This document shows positions 19,120 to 27,673 of a stretch of 64,000 nucleotides of DNA, in pieces. The position numbers were made by a program, and so were the translations under genes. The notes under the pieces are model-generated. The model was not told the origin of the DNA, ran no database searches, and saw nothing but the letters and a program-made list of their open reading frames with translations. The stretch comes from Longimicrobium terrae (GTDB lineage Bacteria > Gemmatimonadota > Gemmatimonadetes > Longimicrobiales > Longimicrobiaceae): NCBI RefSeq assembly GCF_014202995.1, contig NZ_JACHIA010000002.1:448645-512644 (forward strand), read 5' to 3'. Each line of letters opens with the position of its first letter. Positions within the stretch are counted from its first letter, which is position 1.

Positions 19120-20153
19120 ACGGAATTCTTCTCCTGCGGGGAGAAGAGGTGCGCGAACTCCTGGAGGGGCGCGAGGGCGAGGTGCTGAACGCCGTGGAGA
19201 GCGCCTACCGCACCCACGGCACGGGCGACAGCGACCTTCCGCACTCCACGTTTCTGCGCTTTCCGCACGATCCCGGGGCGCGCATCATCTGCCTTCCCGC
19301 CTTTCTGGGCGGCGGCCGCCGCGTGGCGGGGATGAAGTGGATCGCCTCCTTTCCGCGCAACCTGGACGCGGGAATGGAGCGCGCCAGCGCCACGCTGGTG
19401 CTGAACGACGCCGACACGGGCCGCCCGCTGGCCTTCATGGAAGCGTCGCTCATCAGCGCGAAGCGGACTGCGGCGAGCGCCGCGCTGGGCGCCGTGCACC
19501 TGCACGCCGGGCTGGACCACGCGCGCGTGGGCATCGTGGGGTGCGGGCCCATTTCGCTGGAGATCGTGCGCTACCTTCGCGCCGCGCTCCCGGGGATCGA
19601 GCAGCTCGTCGTGTTCGACCTGAGCACGGAGCGGGCGGAAAACTTTCGCGCCGTGGTGGCGCGCGAGGTGGGGATGGATGACGTGCGGATCGCGTCGTCC
19701 GCGGACGAGGTGCTGTCCGCCACCTCGCTCACCGCCTTCGGCACCACCGCGTCCACGCCGCACGTGCACTCGCTTCCCGCCAGCCCGGACCCGCGGACGA
19801 TTCTGCACATCTCCCTGCGCGACCTGAGCCCGCAGATCATTCTGGCCGCGGACAACGTGGTGGACGACGTGGACCACGTGGCCCGCGCCAATACCTCCAT
19901 CCACCTGGCCGAGCAGGTGGCCGGCAACCGCGGCTTCGTGCGCTGCACGCTGGCGGACGTGCTGGACGGCCGCGCCCCCGCGCGCGCCGGGAATGTGACC
20001 ATCTTCAGCCCCTTCGGCCTGGGCGTGCTTGACCTGGCCGTGGCGCAGCGCGTGTACGAGGCCGCGGCGGCGCAGGGCATCGGCGGTGTGCTGGACGACT
20101 TCTTTCCCGCGCCGTGGGACGCCCCGCGCGAGGCGCTGGCCGGCGCGCGCTGA
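19116..20153 (+). CDS. sbnB: 2,3-diaminopropionate biosynthesis protein SbnB (ornithine cyclodeaminase/mu-crystallin family)
   Basis: The 345-residue protein is of the ornithine cyclodeaminase fold, with substrate-side residues in RVAGMKWIASFP and a dinucleotide-binding VGIVGCGPIS near residue 140. SbnB oxidatively splits the SbnA product with NAD+ into L-2,3-diaminopropionate and 2-oxoglutarate. The start overlaps the sbnA stop (ATGA), so the pair is translationally coupled. Together they indicate that Dap is made for the peptide, although no A domain visible here has an obvious Dap pocket. Confidence 0.94.
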   Translation: MNGILLLRGEEVRELLEGREGEVLNAVESAYRTHGTGDSDLPHSTFLRFPHDPGARIICLPAFLGGGRRVAGMKWIASFPRNLDAGMERASATLVLNDADTGRPLAFMEASLISAKRTAASAALGAVHLHAGLDHARVGIVGCGPISLEIVRYLRAALPGIEQLVVFDLSTERAENFRAVVAREVGMDDVRIASSADEVLSATSLTAFGTTASTPHVHSLPASPDPRTILHISLRDLSPQIILAADNVVDDVDHVARANTSIHLAEQVAGNRGFVRCTLADVLDGRAPARAGNVTIFSPFGLGVLDLAVAQRVYEAAAAQGIGGVLDDFFPAPWDAPREALAGAR

Positions 20154-20203
20154 CCCGCCGCATCCATCCATCGATCATCCCCTTATCCAACCCAGGAGCA
20201 CCC

Positions 20204-21226
20204 ATGAGCCAGGTTTCCGAAGTACCCGCCCTCCGTGTGGTGGGCGAGCACGGCCCCGTCCGCGAGGAACTGCTGAACGAGGGGCAGATGCTGCCGCTCG
20301 TCATCCGCCCGTCCGCGCCGGGGATTGACGCGCTGGAGTGGGCGCACGCCCACCGCGACTACGTGGAGGAGCGGCTGCGGACGCACGGCGCCGTCCTGTT
20401 CCGCGGCTTTCCGGTGGAGACCACGGAGGGATTCCACGCCTTTGCCGCCGCCGTCGCGGGCGATCTGCTGGAGTACAAGGAGCGCTCGTCGCCGCGGCAC
20501 GAGGAGGGCGACCGCGTCTACACCAGCACCGACTTTCCGCCCGAGCACCGCATCTACCTGCACAACGAGCATTCGTACAGCACGCGCTTTCCGCTCAAGC
20601 TGTTCTTCTGCTGCATGCAGCCGTCGGAAACCGGCGGGCAGACGCCCATCGCCGACGTGCGCAACGTCTTCAACCGCATCGACCCGGCGGTGCGCGACCG
20701 GTTCGCGCGCGAGAAGTACGTGTACGTGCGCAACTTCGGCAGCGGCTTCGGCCTGCCGTGGCAGACCACCTTTCAGAGCGACAACCCCGCCGACGTGGAA
20801 TCGTACTGCCAGCGCAACGACATTGCCTGGGAGTGGAAGGACGACGGCGGCCTGCGCACGCGCCAGGTGCGCCCCGCGGTGTCCGTCCATCCGCGCACGG
20901 GCGAGTCCGTCTGGTTCAACCACGCCACCTTCTTTCACATCACCACCCTGGCGGAAGACGTGAGGGAGATGATGACGGCGGTGTTCGCGGAAGAGGATCT
21001 GCCCAACAACACCTACTACGGCGACGGCTCGGCCATCGACGAAGACACGATGGATCACCTGCGCGCCGCCTACGACGCCGAAACCATCCTGTTCGACTGG
21101 GAAAAGGGCGACGTGCTGCTGTGCGACAACATGCTCGTTGCGCATGCCCGCGAATCGTTCACGGGGCAGCGCAAGGTGCTGGTGGCGATGGCGCAGCCGC
21201 ATTCGCACCCGGAGTACGAGGGGTAG
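20204..21226 (+). CDS. TauD/TfdA-family, SyrP-like Fe(II)/2-oxoglutarate dioxygenase, second copy
   Basis: The 340-residue protein is clearly homologous to the one at 6936: HNEHSYS iron motif near residue 122, RTRQVR segment, NNTYYGDGS, and distal His in LVAHARESF. The start follows an AGGAG site at 20194-20198, five bases away. It is the last gene of the NRPS operon, 50 bases after sbnB. Two hydroxylases and two Asp-pocket A domains suggest one enzyme per module, perhaps with different stereochemistry or carrier preference; that pairing is inferred. Confidence 0.88.
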   Translation: MSQVSEVPALRVVGEHGPVREELLNEGQMLPLVIRPSAPGIDALEWAHAHRDYVEERLRTHGAVLFRGFPVETTEGFHAFAAAVAGDLLEYKERSSPRHEEGDRVYTSTDFPPEHRIYLHNEHSYSTRFPLKLFFCCMQPSETGGQTPIADVRNVFNRIDPAVRDRFAREKYVYVRNFGSGFGLPWQTTFQSDNPADVESYCQRNDIAWEWKDDGGLRTRQVRPAVSVHPRTGESVWFNHATFFHITTLAEDVREMMTAVFAEEDLPNNTYYGDGSAIDEDTMDHLRAAYDAETILFDWEKGDVLLCDNMLVAHARESFTGQRKVLVAMAQPHSHPEYEG

Positions 21227-21230
21227 GGAA

Positions 21231-21310
21231 GTGCGTTAGTGCGTTAGTGCGTTAGTGCGTTAGTGCGGGAGTACGAAAGTACGAAAGTACGAAAGTACGA
21301 AAGTACGGCG
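21231..21310. repeat. 8-bp period tandem array: four GTGCGTTA units, one GTGCGGGA, four GTACGAAA units
   Basis: Ten consecutive 8-base units can be read, starting four bases after the hydroxylase stop codon: GTGCGTTA x4, GTGCGGGA, GTACGAAA x4, GTACGGCG. All units share GTRCG at the front and the array changes unit type midway, as expected of slippage-driven growth. Confidence 0.9.
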
Positions 21311-21404
21311 GGGATGCGGGTCATCCCTCGCCGCGCCTCGGGGCTTCGGGGCAACCGTGAATCTGACGGTTCCGCTGTGAGGGCCTGACCCGCACGCACG
21401 CCTC

Positions 21405-21480
21405 GCTCCCCGGTGTGGTTTTCTCCCCTCTCCGTGCGGCAGTTTGCACGGGGAGGGGCCGGGGGAGGGGCCTCCCCGGC
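21405..21480. repeat. Dispersed hairpin repeat, copy A
   Basis: A 76-base element nearly identical to 33487-33561, with a third, interrupted copy at 62242-62445. Its core is a 13-bp stem (CCCCTCTCCGTGC, 21425-21437, with GCACGGGGAGGGG, 21446-21458, one wobble pair) around the loop GGCAGTTT. A G/C-rich tail GGCCGGGGGAGGGGCC follows. It is noncoding and may act as a terminator-like or REP-like element. Confidence 0.85.
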
Positions 21481-21789
21481 CGGCGCTGGGCAGAACCGTC
21501 CGAAGCAGAACCTGCTCGGTGTTCCTGCTCTCGCACGTCGAGGAAAGCGCGTACATTAACGTGGTGCGCACCCGCCGGGAGCGCGCCCGTTGCGCCCTTC
21601 CGTTCGTTTGATGAACTTCGGTTCCTGCGTCCGAGAATGTCGGGGAACCGGTCCAGATCCTCCACCCGGACACGCATCCGCCTCGCCCGCCGACGTTTAC
21701 AGGGTGAAGTCGAACTTGCTCCACAGGGGATTACCAAGCATCTCACCACTCTTTTTCTGACGGACCTTCCGCTCCCGGACACAAGATCC

Positions 21790-21818
21790 TTGACGCCGGG
21801 TTTATCGCGGACTATCTA
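21790..21818 (+). promoter_or_regulatory. Sigma70-type promoter of the blaI-M56 operon
   Basis: TTGACG at 21790-21795 and TATCTA at 21813-21818 are separated by 17 bases, an unusually good match in this GC-rich DNA. The predicted transcription start falls inside the inverted repeat at 21822-21837. Confidence 0.7.
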
Positions 21819-21821
21819 TCG

Positions 21822-21837
21822 TACGATGTTCTTCGTA
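21822..21837. promoter_or_regulatory. Candidate BlaI operator
   Basis: TACGA-TGTTCT-TCGTA is a 16-base inverted repeat with the size and TAC/GTA-type ends of BlaI/MecI boxes. It lies directly after the -10 element and 26 bases before the blaI-like start codon, so repressor binding would block the gene's own promoter (autoregulation). The binding protein is inferred from position. Confidence 0.55.
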
Positions 21838-21863
21838 GATACTCGCCCGCCACCGGAGCGCGC

Positions 21864-22259
21864 ATGGCCTCGTCTCACACTCCGCTTCCCACGGACGCGG
21901 AACTGTCGATCCTGAACGTGCTGTGGGCGGGCGGCCCCAGCACGGTGCGGCAGGTGGCGGACGCGCTGGAGCCCACCAAGGCGGTGGGCTACACCACGGT
22001 TCTCAAGATGCTGCAGCTGATGCACCAGAAGGGCCTTGTGACCCGCGACGAGCGGCAGCGGCACCACGTGTACACCGCCTCCGCCCCGCGCGAGCAGACG
22101 CAGGGAGCCCTGCTCGGCGATCTCACGCTGCGGGCCTTTGGCGGATCGGCCGCGCGGCTCATGCTGCGCGCGCTGGACTCCGCCCCCGTCCCCGCGGACG
22201 AGCGCGCACGCATCCGGGCGCTGCTGGAAGGGCTGGACGACGAGGAGGACGGCCAGTGA
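21864..22259 (+). CDS. BlaI/MecI/CopY-family transcriptional repressor
   Basis: The 131-residue protein has the winged-helix pattern of the family: LPTDAELSILNVLW at the start and VGYTTVLKMLQLMHQKGLV as recognition helix and wing. The acidic C-terminal half is a dimerisation region. Such repressors sit on inverted repeats at their own promoter and are cleaved or released on signal from a BlaR1-type membrane protease. The next gene, overlapping by four bases (GTGA), encodes exactly such an M56 protein. No beta-lactamase gene is nearby. Confidence 0.93.
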   Translation: MASSHTPLPTDAELSILNVLWAGGPSTVRQVADALEPTKAVGYTTVLKMLQLMHQKGLVTRDERQRHHVYTASAPREQTQGALLGDLTLRAFGGSAARLMLRALDSAPVPADERARIRALLEGLDDEEDGQ

Positions 22260-24130
22260 GCACGCTGCTGAACGCCCTTTCCGCCCCCCTCTTTCAAGCC
22301 GTGGGCTGGGCGCTGGTGAACTTCGTGTGGCAGGGGCTGCTGCTGGCGGTGGTGTTCCGCGCCATCCTTGGTGCGATGCACCGCGCACCCGCGCAGGCTC
22401 GCTACCTCGTCGGCTGCGCCGGACTGCTGCTGATGGCCGCCGCCCCGGTCGCGGGGACGGTGACGGCGCTGCGCACGGCGCCGGAGACCGCCGCCGTCGC
22501 GCAGGGAGCGGCGGATGGCGCCGCGGCGGAGTTCGTCCCCGCGGCGGATGCGGGGCGGGCGGATGCAGCGGTGTTCTCCGCGGCGCCGTCGGGCGAAGTA
22601 GCAGGGTGGATGGAGCAGTGGCGGGACGGCGTGCGGCGCTGGCTGCCGCTGGTGGTGCTCGGGTGGATGCTGGGCGTTCTGCTGGGCTCGGTGCGCATGG
22701 CGGGCGCGTGGGTGCACCTGCGCCGGCTGCGCACGCGCTGGCTGTGCGAGGTGCCGGAGCCGTGGCGCGCCTCGCTCTCGCGCCTCGCCGGCGAACTGCG
22801 CATCTCGCGCCCGGTGCGGCTCCTCGTTTCCACCCGCATCGACGGGCCGGCGCTGGTGGGCGCGCTCAGCCCCGTCATTCTGCTCCCCGCCAGCCTGCTC
22901 ACCGGGCTTTCGGTGCGCGACCTGGAGCTGATTCTGGCCCACGAACTGGCACACGTGCGGCGCTGGGACTACGCGGTGAACCTGGCGCAGGCCGCGCTGG
23001 AAACCGTCCTCTTCTTTCACCCCGCGGTGTGGTGGCTGTCCGGCGTGGTGCGCGAGGAGCGCGAACACTGCTGCGACGATGCCGTGGTCGCGGCCACCGG
23101 GCGGGGCAACCGCTACGCCCGCGCCCTGCTGGCGGCGGAGGAACTGCGCGCCGCGCGCCCCGGCCCCATGCTGGCCCCCGCGCTGGGCGGCGGCTCGCTG
23201 TACCGCCGCGTGCAGCGCCTGGTGGGGCCGGGGCAGGGGCCCCCGGCCGCGGGCGCCGGCTCCCTGGCCGCCCTCGGGGTGCTGCTGTGCGCGGTGCTGG
23301 CGCTGGGCGGCGTGCGCACGCTGACCGCGGGCGAAGGGTCCGTTGCGTCCCTCGCGGCGGTGGTGGATGACGCGCGCCCGTCCGATCCCGGCGCGCTGGG
23401 CGAGCGGCGGCGCCAGGCTCGGCAGCGGGCGGCGGCCGAGGGATGGAGCCGCGGCTACTGGATCGGCTGGGCGGTTCCGGGCGACCACTCCGTGGATCTG
23501 GCCAGCAACAGCGACCGCGGAGACGGCGCGGAGGGCGGCGCGCCGGTGCTGGACCGCCTTGCGCGCGGCGGGTCCGGGGCGGTGTCCATGGGCGAGGCGC
23601 CGCGCGGGACCGAGGCCGTCGTCCTCCTTCGCCTGGGCGCGCCGGACGACACGGTCCCGCGGGTGATGAAGCTGCGCGGCGCCACTCTCCCCGCCGACGT
23701 GGACGATGGCCCGCTGGTCTGGCTGGGACGCCCGCCCGCCGGGGAAAGCCTGGGGCTGCTGGCCGCGCTGTACGCCGGCGCGCCGGACGAGGTACGCGCG
23801 GAGATCGCCGCCGCCGCCGCCGTCCACCCCGTGGGCGACGAGGCGCTGGCCTTTGTGCGGCGGGTGCTGGGGCGCGACCCCAGCGCCCGGGTACGGGCCG
23901 AGGCCGCCTTCTGGCTGCGGCACCAGCCCGGCGACGCGGCCGTGGCCCTGCTGGAGCGCACCTCGCGCGAAGACGCGTCGGAGGACGTGCGGCAGGAAGC
24001 CGTGAGCGGGCTGGCGCGCATGCGCCTTCCCGCGGCGCGCACCGCGCTGCAGCGGCTGGAGCGCGACGCGCCCTCGCCGGGCGTGCGCCGCGAAGCCGGC
24101 GACTGGCTGGAGCGCGGCGCGGACCGGTAG
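22256..24130 (+). CDS. M56-family (BlaR1-like) integral membrane metallopeptidase with C-terminal HEAT-like repeats
   Basis: The 624-residue protein starts at GTG 22256, overlapping the repressor stop. Membrane segments appear near residues 15-35, 45-65 and 125-150. The zinc site HELAH (in LILAHELAHVRRWD) lies near residue 230, and the later EREHCCDD supplies the third ligand and family signature. Instead of the penicillin sensor domain of BlaR1, the C-terminal third carries HEAT-like units (SARVRAEAAFWL, SEDVRQEAVSGL, SPGVRREAGDWL), suggesting a protein-interaction sensor. Known relatives transduce a signal by cleaving or inactivating the partner repressor; the signal here is unknown. Confidence 0.92.
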   Translation: MSTLLNALSAPLFQAVGWALVNFVWQGLLLAVVFRAILGAMHRAPAQARYLVGCAGLLLMAAAPVAGTVTALRTAPETAAVAQGAADGAAAEFVPAADAGRADAAVFSAAPSGEVAGWMEQWRDGVRRWLPLVVLGWMLGVLLGSVRMAGAWVHLRRLRTRWLCEVPEPWRASLSRLAGELRISRPVRLLVSTRIDGPALVGALSPVILLPASLLTGLSVRDLELILAHELAHVRRWDYAVNLAQAALETVLFFHPAVWWLSGVVREEREHCCDDAVVAATGRGNRYARALLAAEELRAARPGPMLAPALGGGSLYRRVQRLVGPGQGPPAAGAGSLAALGVLLCAVLALGGVRTLTAGEGSVASLAAVVDDARPSDPGALGERRRQARQRAAAEGWSRGYWIGWAVPGDHSVDLASNSDRGDGAEGGAPVLDRLARGGSGAVSMGEAPRGTEAVVLLRLGAPDDTVPRVMKLRGATLPADVDDGPLVWLGRPPAGESLGLLAALYAGAPDEVRAEIAAAAAVHPVGDEALAFVRRVLGRDPSARVRAEAAFWLRHQPGDAAVALLERTSREDASEDVRQEAVSGLARMRLPAARTALQRLERDAPSPGVRREAGDWLERGADR

Positions 24131-24257
24131 GCGCGCGCCGCGCCGTGGTACCCGGAGGCGGGAATCATCCCCTCCTCCGGCGTGGTTCCCCCGAATTCTG
24201 AAACCCTCGTCCCGCCCCGCGCCGCCGGGTGGGCCGCTTCCGCCGGAGCTGCGACGC

Positions 24258-26807
24258 ATGCGTGTAGCCAGAACGACCCTCGTTACTGGACTGTTTTTGG
24301 GTGCAATCTCCAGCGCCGCCGCCGCACAGGACGCGGGGCCCCGGTCGCTGGCCGCCGCCCGGCTCGGGGGTGCGGCCCCGGTCATGGACGGCCGCCTGGA
24401 TGATGCGCCCTGGGCCGACGCGCCCGTGGCGACCGGCTTCGTGCAGCGCCGGCCGGACGCGGGCGCCGCCGCCAGCCGGCCTACGGAGGTGCGCGTGCTG
24501 TTCACGGATGGCGCGCTGTACGTGGGGGCGCGCATGACGGACTCGCCCGACAGCATCGCCGCGCAGCTTTCCCGCCGCGACGACGGTGACACGTACAGCG
24601 ACTGGCTGTTCGTCATGCTGGACAGCGACGACGACAACCGCTCGGCCTACGTGCTGGGCGTGAACCCGCGCGAGGTTCAGCAGGACTTCATCCTTGCCGA
24701 AGACGGCGGGCAGGACGCCAACTGGGACGCCGTGTGGGCGGTGCGCACGGCCACCGACGCGCAGGGGTGGACGGCGGAGTTCCGCATCCCCCTGTCGCAG
24801 CTTCGCTTTTCCCCGCGCGCCGGCACCTGGGGCCTCAACTTTCAGCGCGTGATCGCGCGGCGGGAAGAAACGTCGTACTGGGCGCCCATTCCGCCCGACG
24901 CGCCGGGGTTCGTGTCCCGCTTCGGCGCGCTCACCGGGCTGGCGGGGCTGTCGTCGCCCACGCGGCTGGAACTGCGCCCGTACGCCGTCTCGCGCGTGAC
25001 GCGCGCGCCGGGGGACGGAGACAATCCGTTCTACTCGCACAACGAGCCGTCGGCCAGCACGGGGCTGGACCTGCGCTACAGCCTGACCTCCGCGTTCACC
25101 CTCACCGCCACGGTCAACCCGGACTTCGGGCAGGTGGAGGCGGACCCGTCGGAGGTGAACCTGACCGCGTTCGAAACGCGCCTGGCCGAGCAGCGCCCCT
25201 TTTTCGTGGAAGATTCGCGGCTGTTCCAGTTCAAGCTGGGGGGGAGCGCGGGCGACCTGATGTACACCCGCCGCATCGGGGGAACGCCGCACGGCGCCGT
25301 TCCCGGCGACGCGGAGTTCAGCGACCAGCCGGAGCGCACCACCATCCTGGGCGCCGCCAAGGTTTCCGGGCGCGCCAACGGCTGGTCGCTCGGGGCGCTG
25401 ACGGCGCTCACGGGCGAGGAGCGCGCGCCCTACACCATTCCGGGCGGAGGGCGCGAGAGCGTGGCGGTGGAGCCCCTCACCAGCTTCAACGTGGTGCGGG
25501 TGATGCGCGACTTCAACGGCGGCGGCAGCGCGCTGGGCGGCATCGCCACGCTGGTGAACCGCGGGCTGGGCGGCACCGGGCTGGACTTCATGCGCTCGTC
25601 GGCGGTGACGGCGGGGGTGGACGGCCGGCACCGCTTCGGCGGCGGCAACTTCGAGCTCAGCGGATACCTGGTGGGGAGCGGCGTGCGGGGCAGCGAGGCC
25701 GCCATCCTGTCCACGCAGACAGGGAGCGCGCACCGCTTTCAGCGTCCGGACGCACCGCACCTGGAGGTGGATTCCTCGCTCACCAGCCTGACCGGGTGGG
25801 TGGCCAACCTGGAGGTGGGCAAGATCGGCGGCGGGCACTGGACGTGGGAGCTGGGCGGCCGCGCTCGCTCGCCGGGGCTGGAGATCAACGACCTGGGCTT
25901 TCAGCAGCAGACGGACCGCGCGGAGCAGTACGCGGGCGCCGGGTACCTGCAGTTCCGCCCCGGACCCGTCTTTCGCACCTGGGCGCTGCACGCCTTTCAG
26001 CGCGCGGAATGGACGTACGGGCGGGAGTTCACGCAGGGGTACTACAACCTGGAAGGCAGCTTTCAGCTCAACAACTTCTGGAGCGGAAGCGCGGTGGTGG
26101 AGCGCTACCAGCAGGCGCTGAGCCCGTCGGAGCTGCGTGGCGGCCCGGCGCTGGTGACGGACGGGCAGACGCTGCTGACGCTGCGCCTGGCCGGTGACCA
26201 GCGCAAGCGCATCAGCTGGAGCGTGGCCAGCGCGGGCGGCATGCTGGACGAGGGCGACGGCTACTCGCTGGCCGTGGTTCCCAGCCTGCAGCTGCGCCCC
26301 TCGCCGCGGCTGAACGTGTCGTTGGGGCCCTCGGTGCGGCTGAACCGGGTGCCCGCCCAGTACCTGAGCCAGTTCACCGACGATGGCGGCGTGCGGCGCT
26401 TCGCCTTTGCGCGGCTGCGGCAGACCACCACGGCGCTCACCGCGCGGCTCAGCTACACCTTTACGCCGCGCCTGTCGCTGCAGTACTACGGCCAGCCGTT
26501 CATCAGCTCCGGCACGTACTCGGACGTGGTGCAGGTGGCGGATCCCGGCGCCGGGCGGTTCGGTGACCGCTTCACGCCGCTGGCCATGGACGAGGTCCCG
26601 GACTTCAACGTCCGCCAGTTCCGCAGCAACGCGGTGCTGCGCTGGGAGTACCGCCCGGGCTCGACCCTCTTCCTGGTGTGGAACACCGACATGCAGCAGG
26701 ACGACCCGACCGGCCAGTTCAACCTGGTGCGCGACACGCGCCGGCTCTTCGGTTCCGAGGGGACGAACGTGCTGCTGATCAAGCTCAGCTACTGGCTGGG
26801 GATCTGA
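24258..26807 (+). CDS. DUF5916 protein with N-terminal CBM9-like domain, predicted outer-membrane barrel
   Basis: The 849-residue protein has a signal peptide (first 24 residues, ending AAAAQD) and a carbohydrate-binding family 9-like domain in about residues 30-210 (DGRLDDAPW, FRIPLSQLRF). A long DUF5916 region follows, with alternating beta-strand pattern, EADPSEVNLTAFET and EQRPFFVED motifs and an aromatic C-terminus typical of outer-membrane barrels. The family is common in Gemmatimonadota and Bacteroidota; its substrate is not established. It stands alone, followed by a strong terminator. Confidence 0.88.
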   Translation: MRVARTTLVTGLFLGAISSAAAAQDAGPRSLAAARLGGAAPVMDGRLDDAPWADAPVATGFVQRRPDAGAAASRPTEVRVLFTDGALYVGARMTDSPDSIAAQLSRRDDGDTYSDWLFVMLDSDDDNRSAYVLGVNPREVQQDFILAEDGGQDANWDAVWAVRTATDAQGWTAEFRIPLSQLRFSPRAGTWGLNFQRVIARREETSYWAPIPPDAPGFVSRFGALTGLAGLSSPTRLELRPYAVSRVTRAPGDGDNPFYSHNEPSASTGLDLRYSLTSAFTLTATVNPDFGQVEADPSEVNLTAFETRLAEQRPFFVEDSRLFQFKLGGSAGDLMYTRRIGGTPHGAVPGDAEFSDQPERTTILGAAKVSGRANGWSLGALTALTGEERAPYTIPGGGRESVAVEPLTSFNVVRVMRDFNGGGSALGGIATLVNRGLGGTGLDFMRSSAVTAGVDGRHRFGGGNFELSGYLVGSGVRGSEAAILSTQTGSAHRFQRPDAPHLEVDSSLTSLTGWVANLEVGKIGGGHWTWELGGRARSPGLEINDLGFQQQTDRAEQYAGAGYLQFRPGPVFRTWALHAFQRAEWTYGREFTQGYYNLEGSFQLNNFWSGSAVVERYQQALSPSELRGGPALVTDGQTLLTLRLAGDQRKRISWSVASAGGMLDEGDGYSLAVVPSLQLRPSPRLNVSLGPSVRLNRVPAQYLSQFTDDGGVRRFAFARLRQTTTALTARLSYTFTPRLSLQYYGQPFISSGTYSDVVQVADPGAGRFGDRFTPLAMDEVPDFNVRQFRSNAVLRWEYRPGSTLFLVWNTDMQQDDPTGQFNLVRDTRRLFGSEGTNVLLIKLSYWLGI

Positions 26808-26895
26808 CGCGGCGGCCGGCCGCCATCCCTCGCCGCATCGCGTGCCGGACGGACAGAGCGCGCCTCGCGGATCAGAAGTGACGGGTTGCCTGGAT

Positions 26896-26936
26896 GACCG
26901 GCGGAGGGCCTTTCGGCTCTCCGCCGGTCTCTTTTT
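26896..26936 (+). terminator. Rho-independent terminator after the DUF5916 gene
   Basis: GACCGGCGGAG (26896-26906) pairs perfectly with CTCCGCCGGTC (26919-26929), followed by TCTTTTT. It lies 89 bases after the stop codon. Confidence 0.9.
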
Positions 26937-27343
26937 GGCGCCACGGACGGACATCGTCGAGATCCGGATCCACGCGAATGCCCGAGGGGACGATCGGCCG
27001 TGGCATGGACGATGTTCATCGACCGAGTGCCTCTCTTCCGTGAGTTCATCTCGGTGCGGAACGCGGCACATCCACGCCAGACTCGGATGGGCAGGGCCGG
27101 AAGCCGGCGGCGCGGCATCCATCATGCGACGGTTTTGGCGGGCCTGCGCCGAGAAGGGCCGCGTGCCGGAAGGACGCTCGCGGTCCTTGATCACATCGTT
27201 ACACGCCGCAATGTGATACAAGCGTTGACGGCGCTTACATTTGACGGGGAGCCCGGCGGGTTCCACTGAAGGGCGGCTGACCCTGCCGCCCCGGCCGCGG
27301 GCGCGCGTCCGCGGAATCTCTCACAGCGACCGGAGAGCCGCTC
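26937..27343. promoter_or_regulatory. Leader region of the precursor-peptide operon with an inverted repeat
   Basis: No gene is recognised in these 407 bases. An inverted repeat ATCACAT-N14-ATGTGAT occupies 27190-27217, a possible dimeric regulator site. TTGATC at 27187 and TTGACG at 27225 are possible -35 elements, but no -10 at ideal spacing could be assigned. The first precursor start follows a CGGAGAG ribosome site. Confidence 0.4.
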
Positions 27344-27616
27344 ATGGAGAAGGTACGCCTTACGCTGGACCACCTTCAGGTGCAGTCGTTCGTCACCACG
27401 GATCGCGACTCGGGCGTCCGCGGCACCGTGCGCGGGCACGACGCGCCCACGGACTACAACGAGTGCCCGTCGCAGGACGGCTTTACCTGCAACGGCAGCT
27501 GCCCCGAAAACAGCTGCGGGTGCGAGACGGCCGAGTGCAGCGTGGAACTGGAGTGCTGGTACACCGACTGGGGCCCGTGCACGTTCGGCGGCTGGGGCGG
27601 TCCGAGCGACTGCTGA
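27344..27616 (+). CDS. Pinensin-like Cys-rich RiPP precursor peptide 1
   Basis: The 90-residue peptide has the leader MEKVRLTLDHLQVQSFVTT, matching the M-x-K-(L/V)-x-L-x-L-D-x-L-x-V-x-S-F pattern of pinensin-family class I lanthipeptide leaders. An RGTVRGHDAP spacer and a core with nine Cys and several Ser/Thr follow, ending GGWGGPSDC. It is the first of three tandem paralogues sharing leader and C-terminus. No LanB dehydratase or LanC cyclase lies in the window, so modification, if any, would need enzymes encoded elsewhere. Disulfide-bonded secreted peptides are the alternative. Confidence 0.8.
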   Translation: MEKVRLTLDHLQVQSFVTTDRDSGVRGTVRGHDAPTDYNECPSQDGFTCNGSCPENSCGCETAECSVELECWYTDWGPCTFGGWGGPSDC

Positions 27617-27623
27617 GCCGCAC

Positions 27624-27648
27624 GCCGGCCGGCGACCGCCCGGCCGGC
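27624..27648 (+). terminator. GC hairpin after precursor 1
   Basis: GCCGGCCGG (27624-27632) pairs with CCGGCCGGC (27640-27648) and is followed by TTCCTTTCC. The stem starts seven bases after the stop codon. A partial terminator or an mRNA-stabilising intercistronic hairpin is likely. Confidence 0.6.
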
Positions 27649-27673
27649 TTCCTTTCCGACCTTGGAGATCCCC

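Larger units (their letters stand above)
21227..21789. other. Intergenic region after the NRPS operon, repeats only
   Basis: About 560 bases without a convincing gene. It holds an 8-bp-period tandem array just after the hydroxylase stop and one copy of a dispersed hairpin repeat. The remainder (about 21480-21780) shows no recognisable gene, and its short frames lack family resemblance. It separates the NRPS operon from the BlaI/M56 unit, and no strong terminator other than the repeat hairpin was found. Confidence 0.6.
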
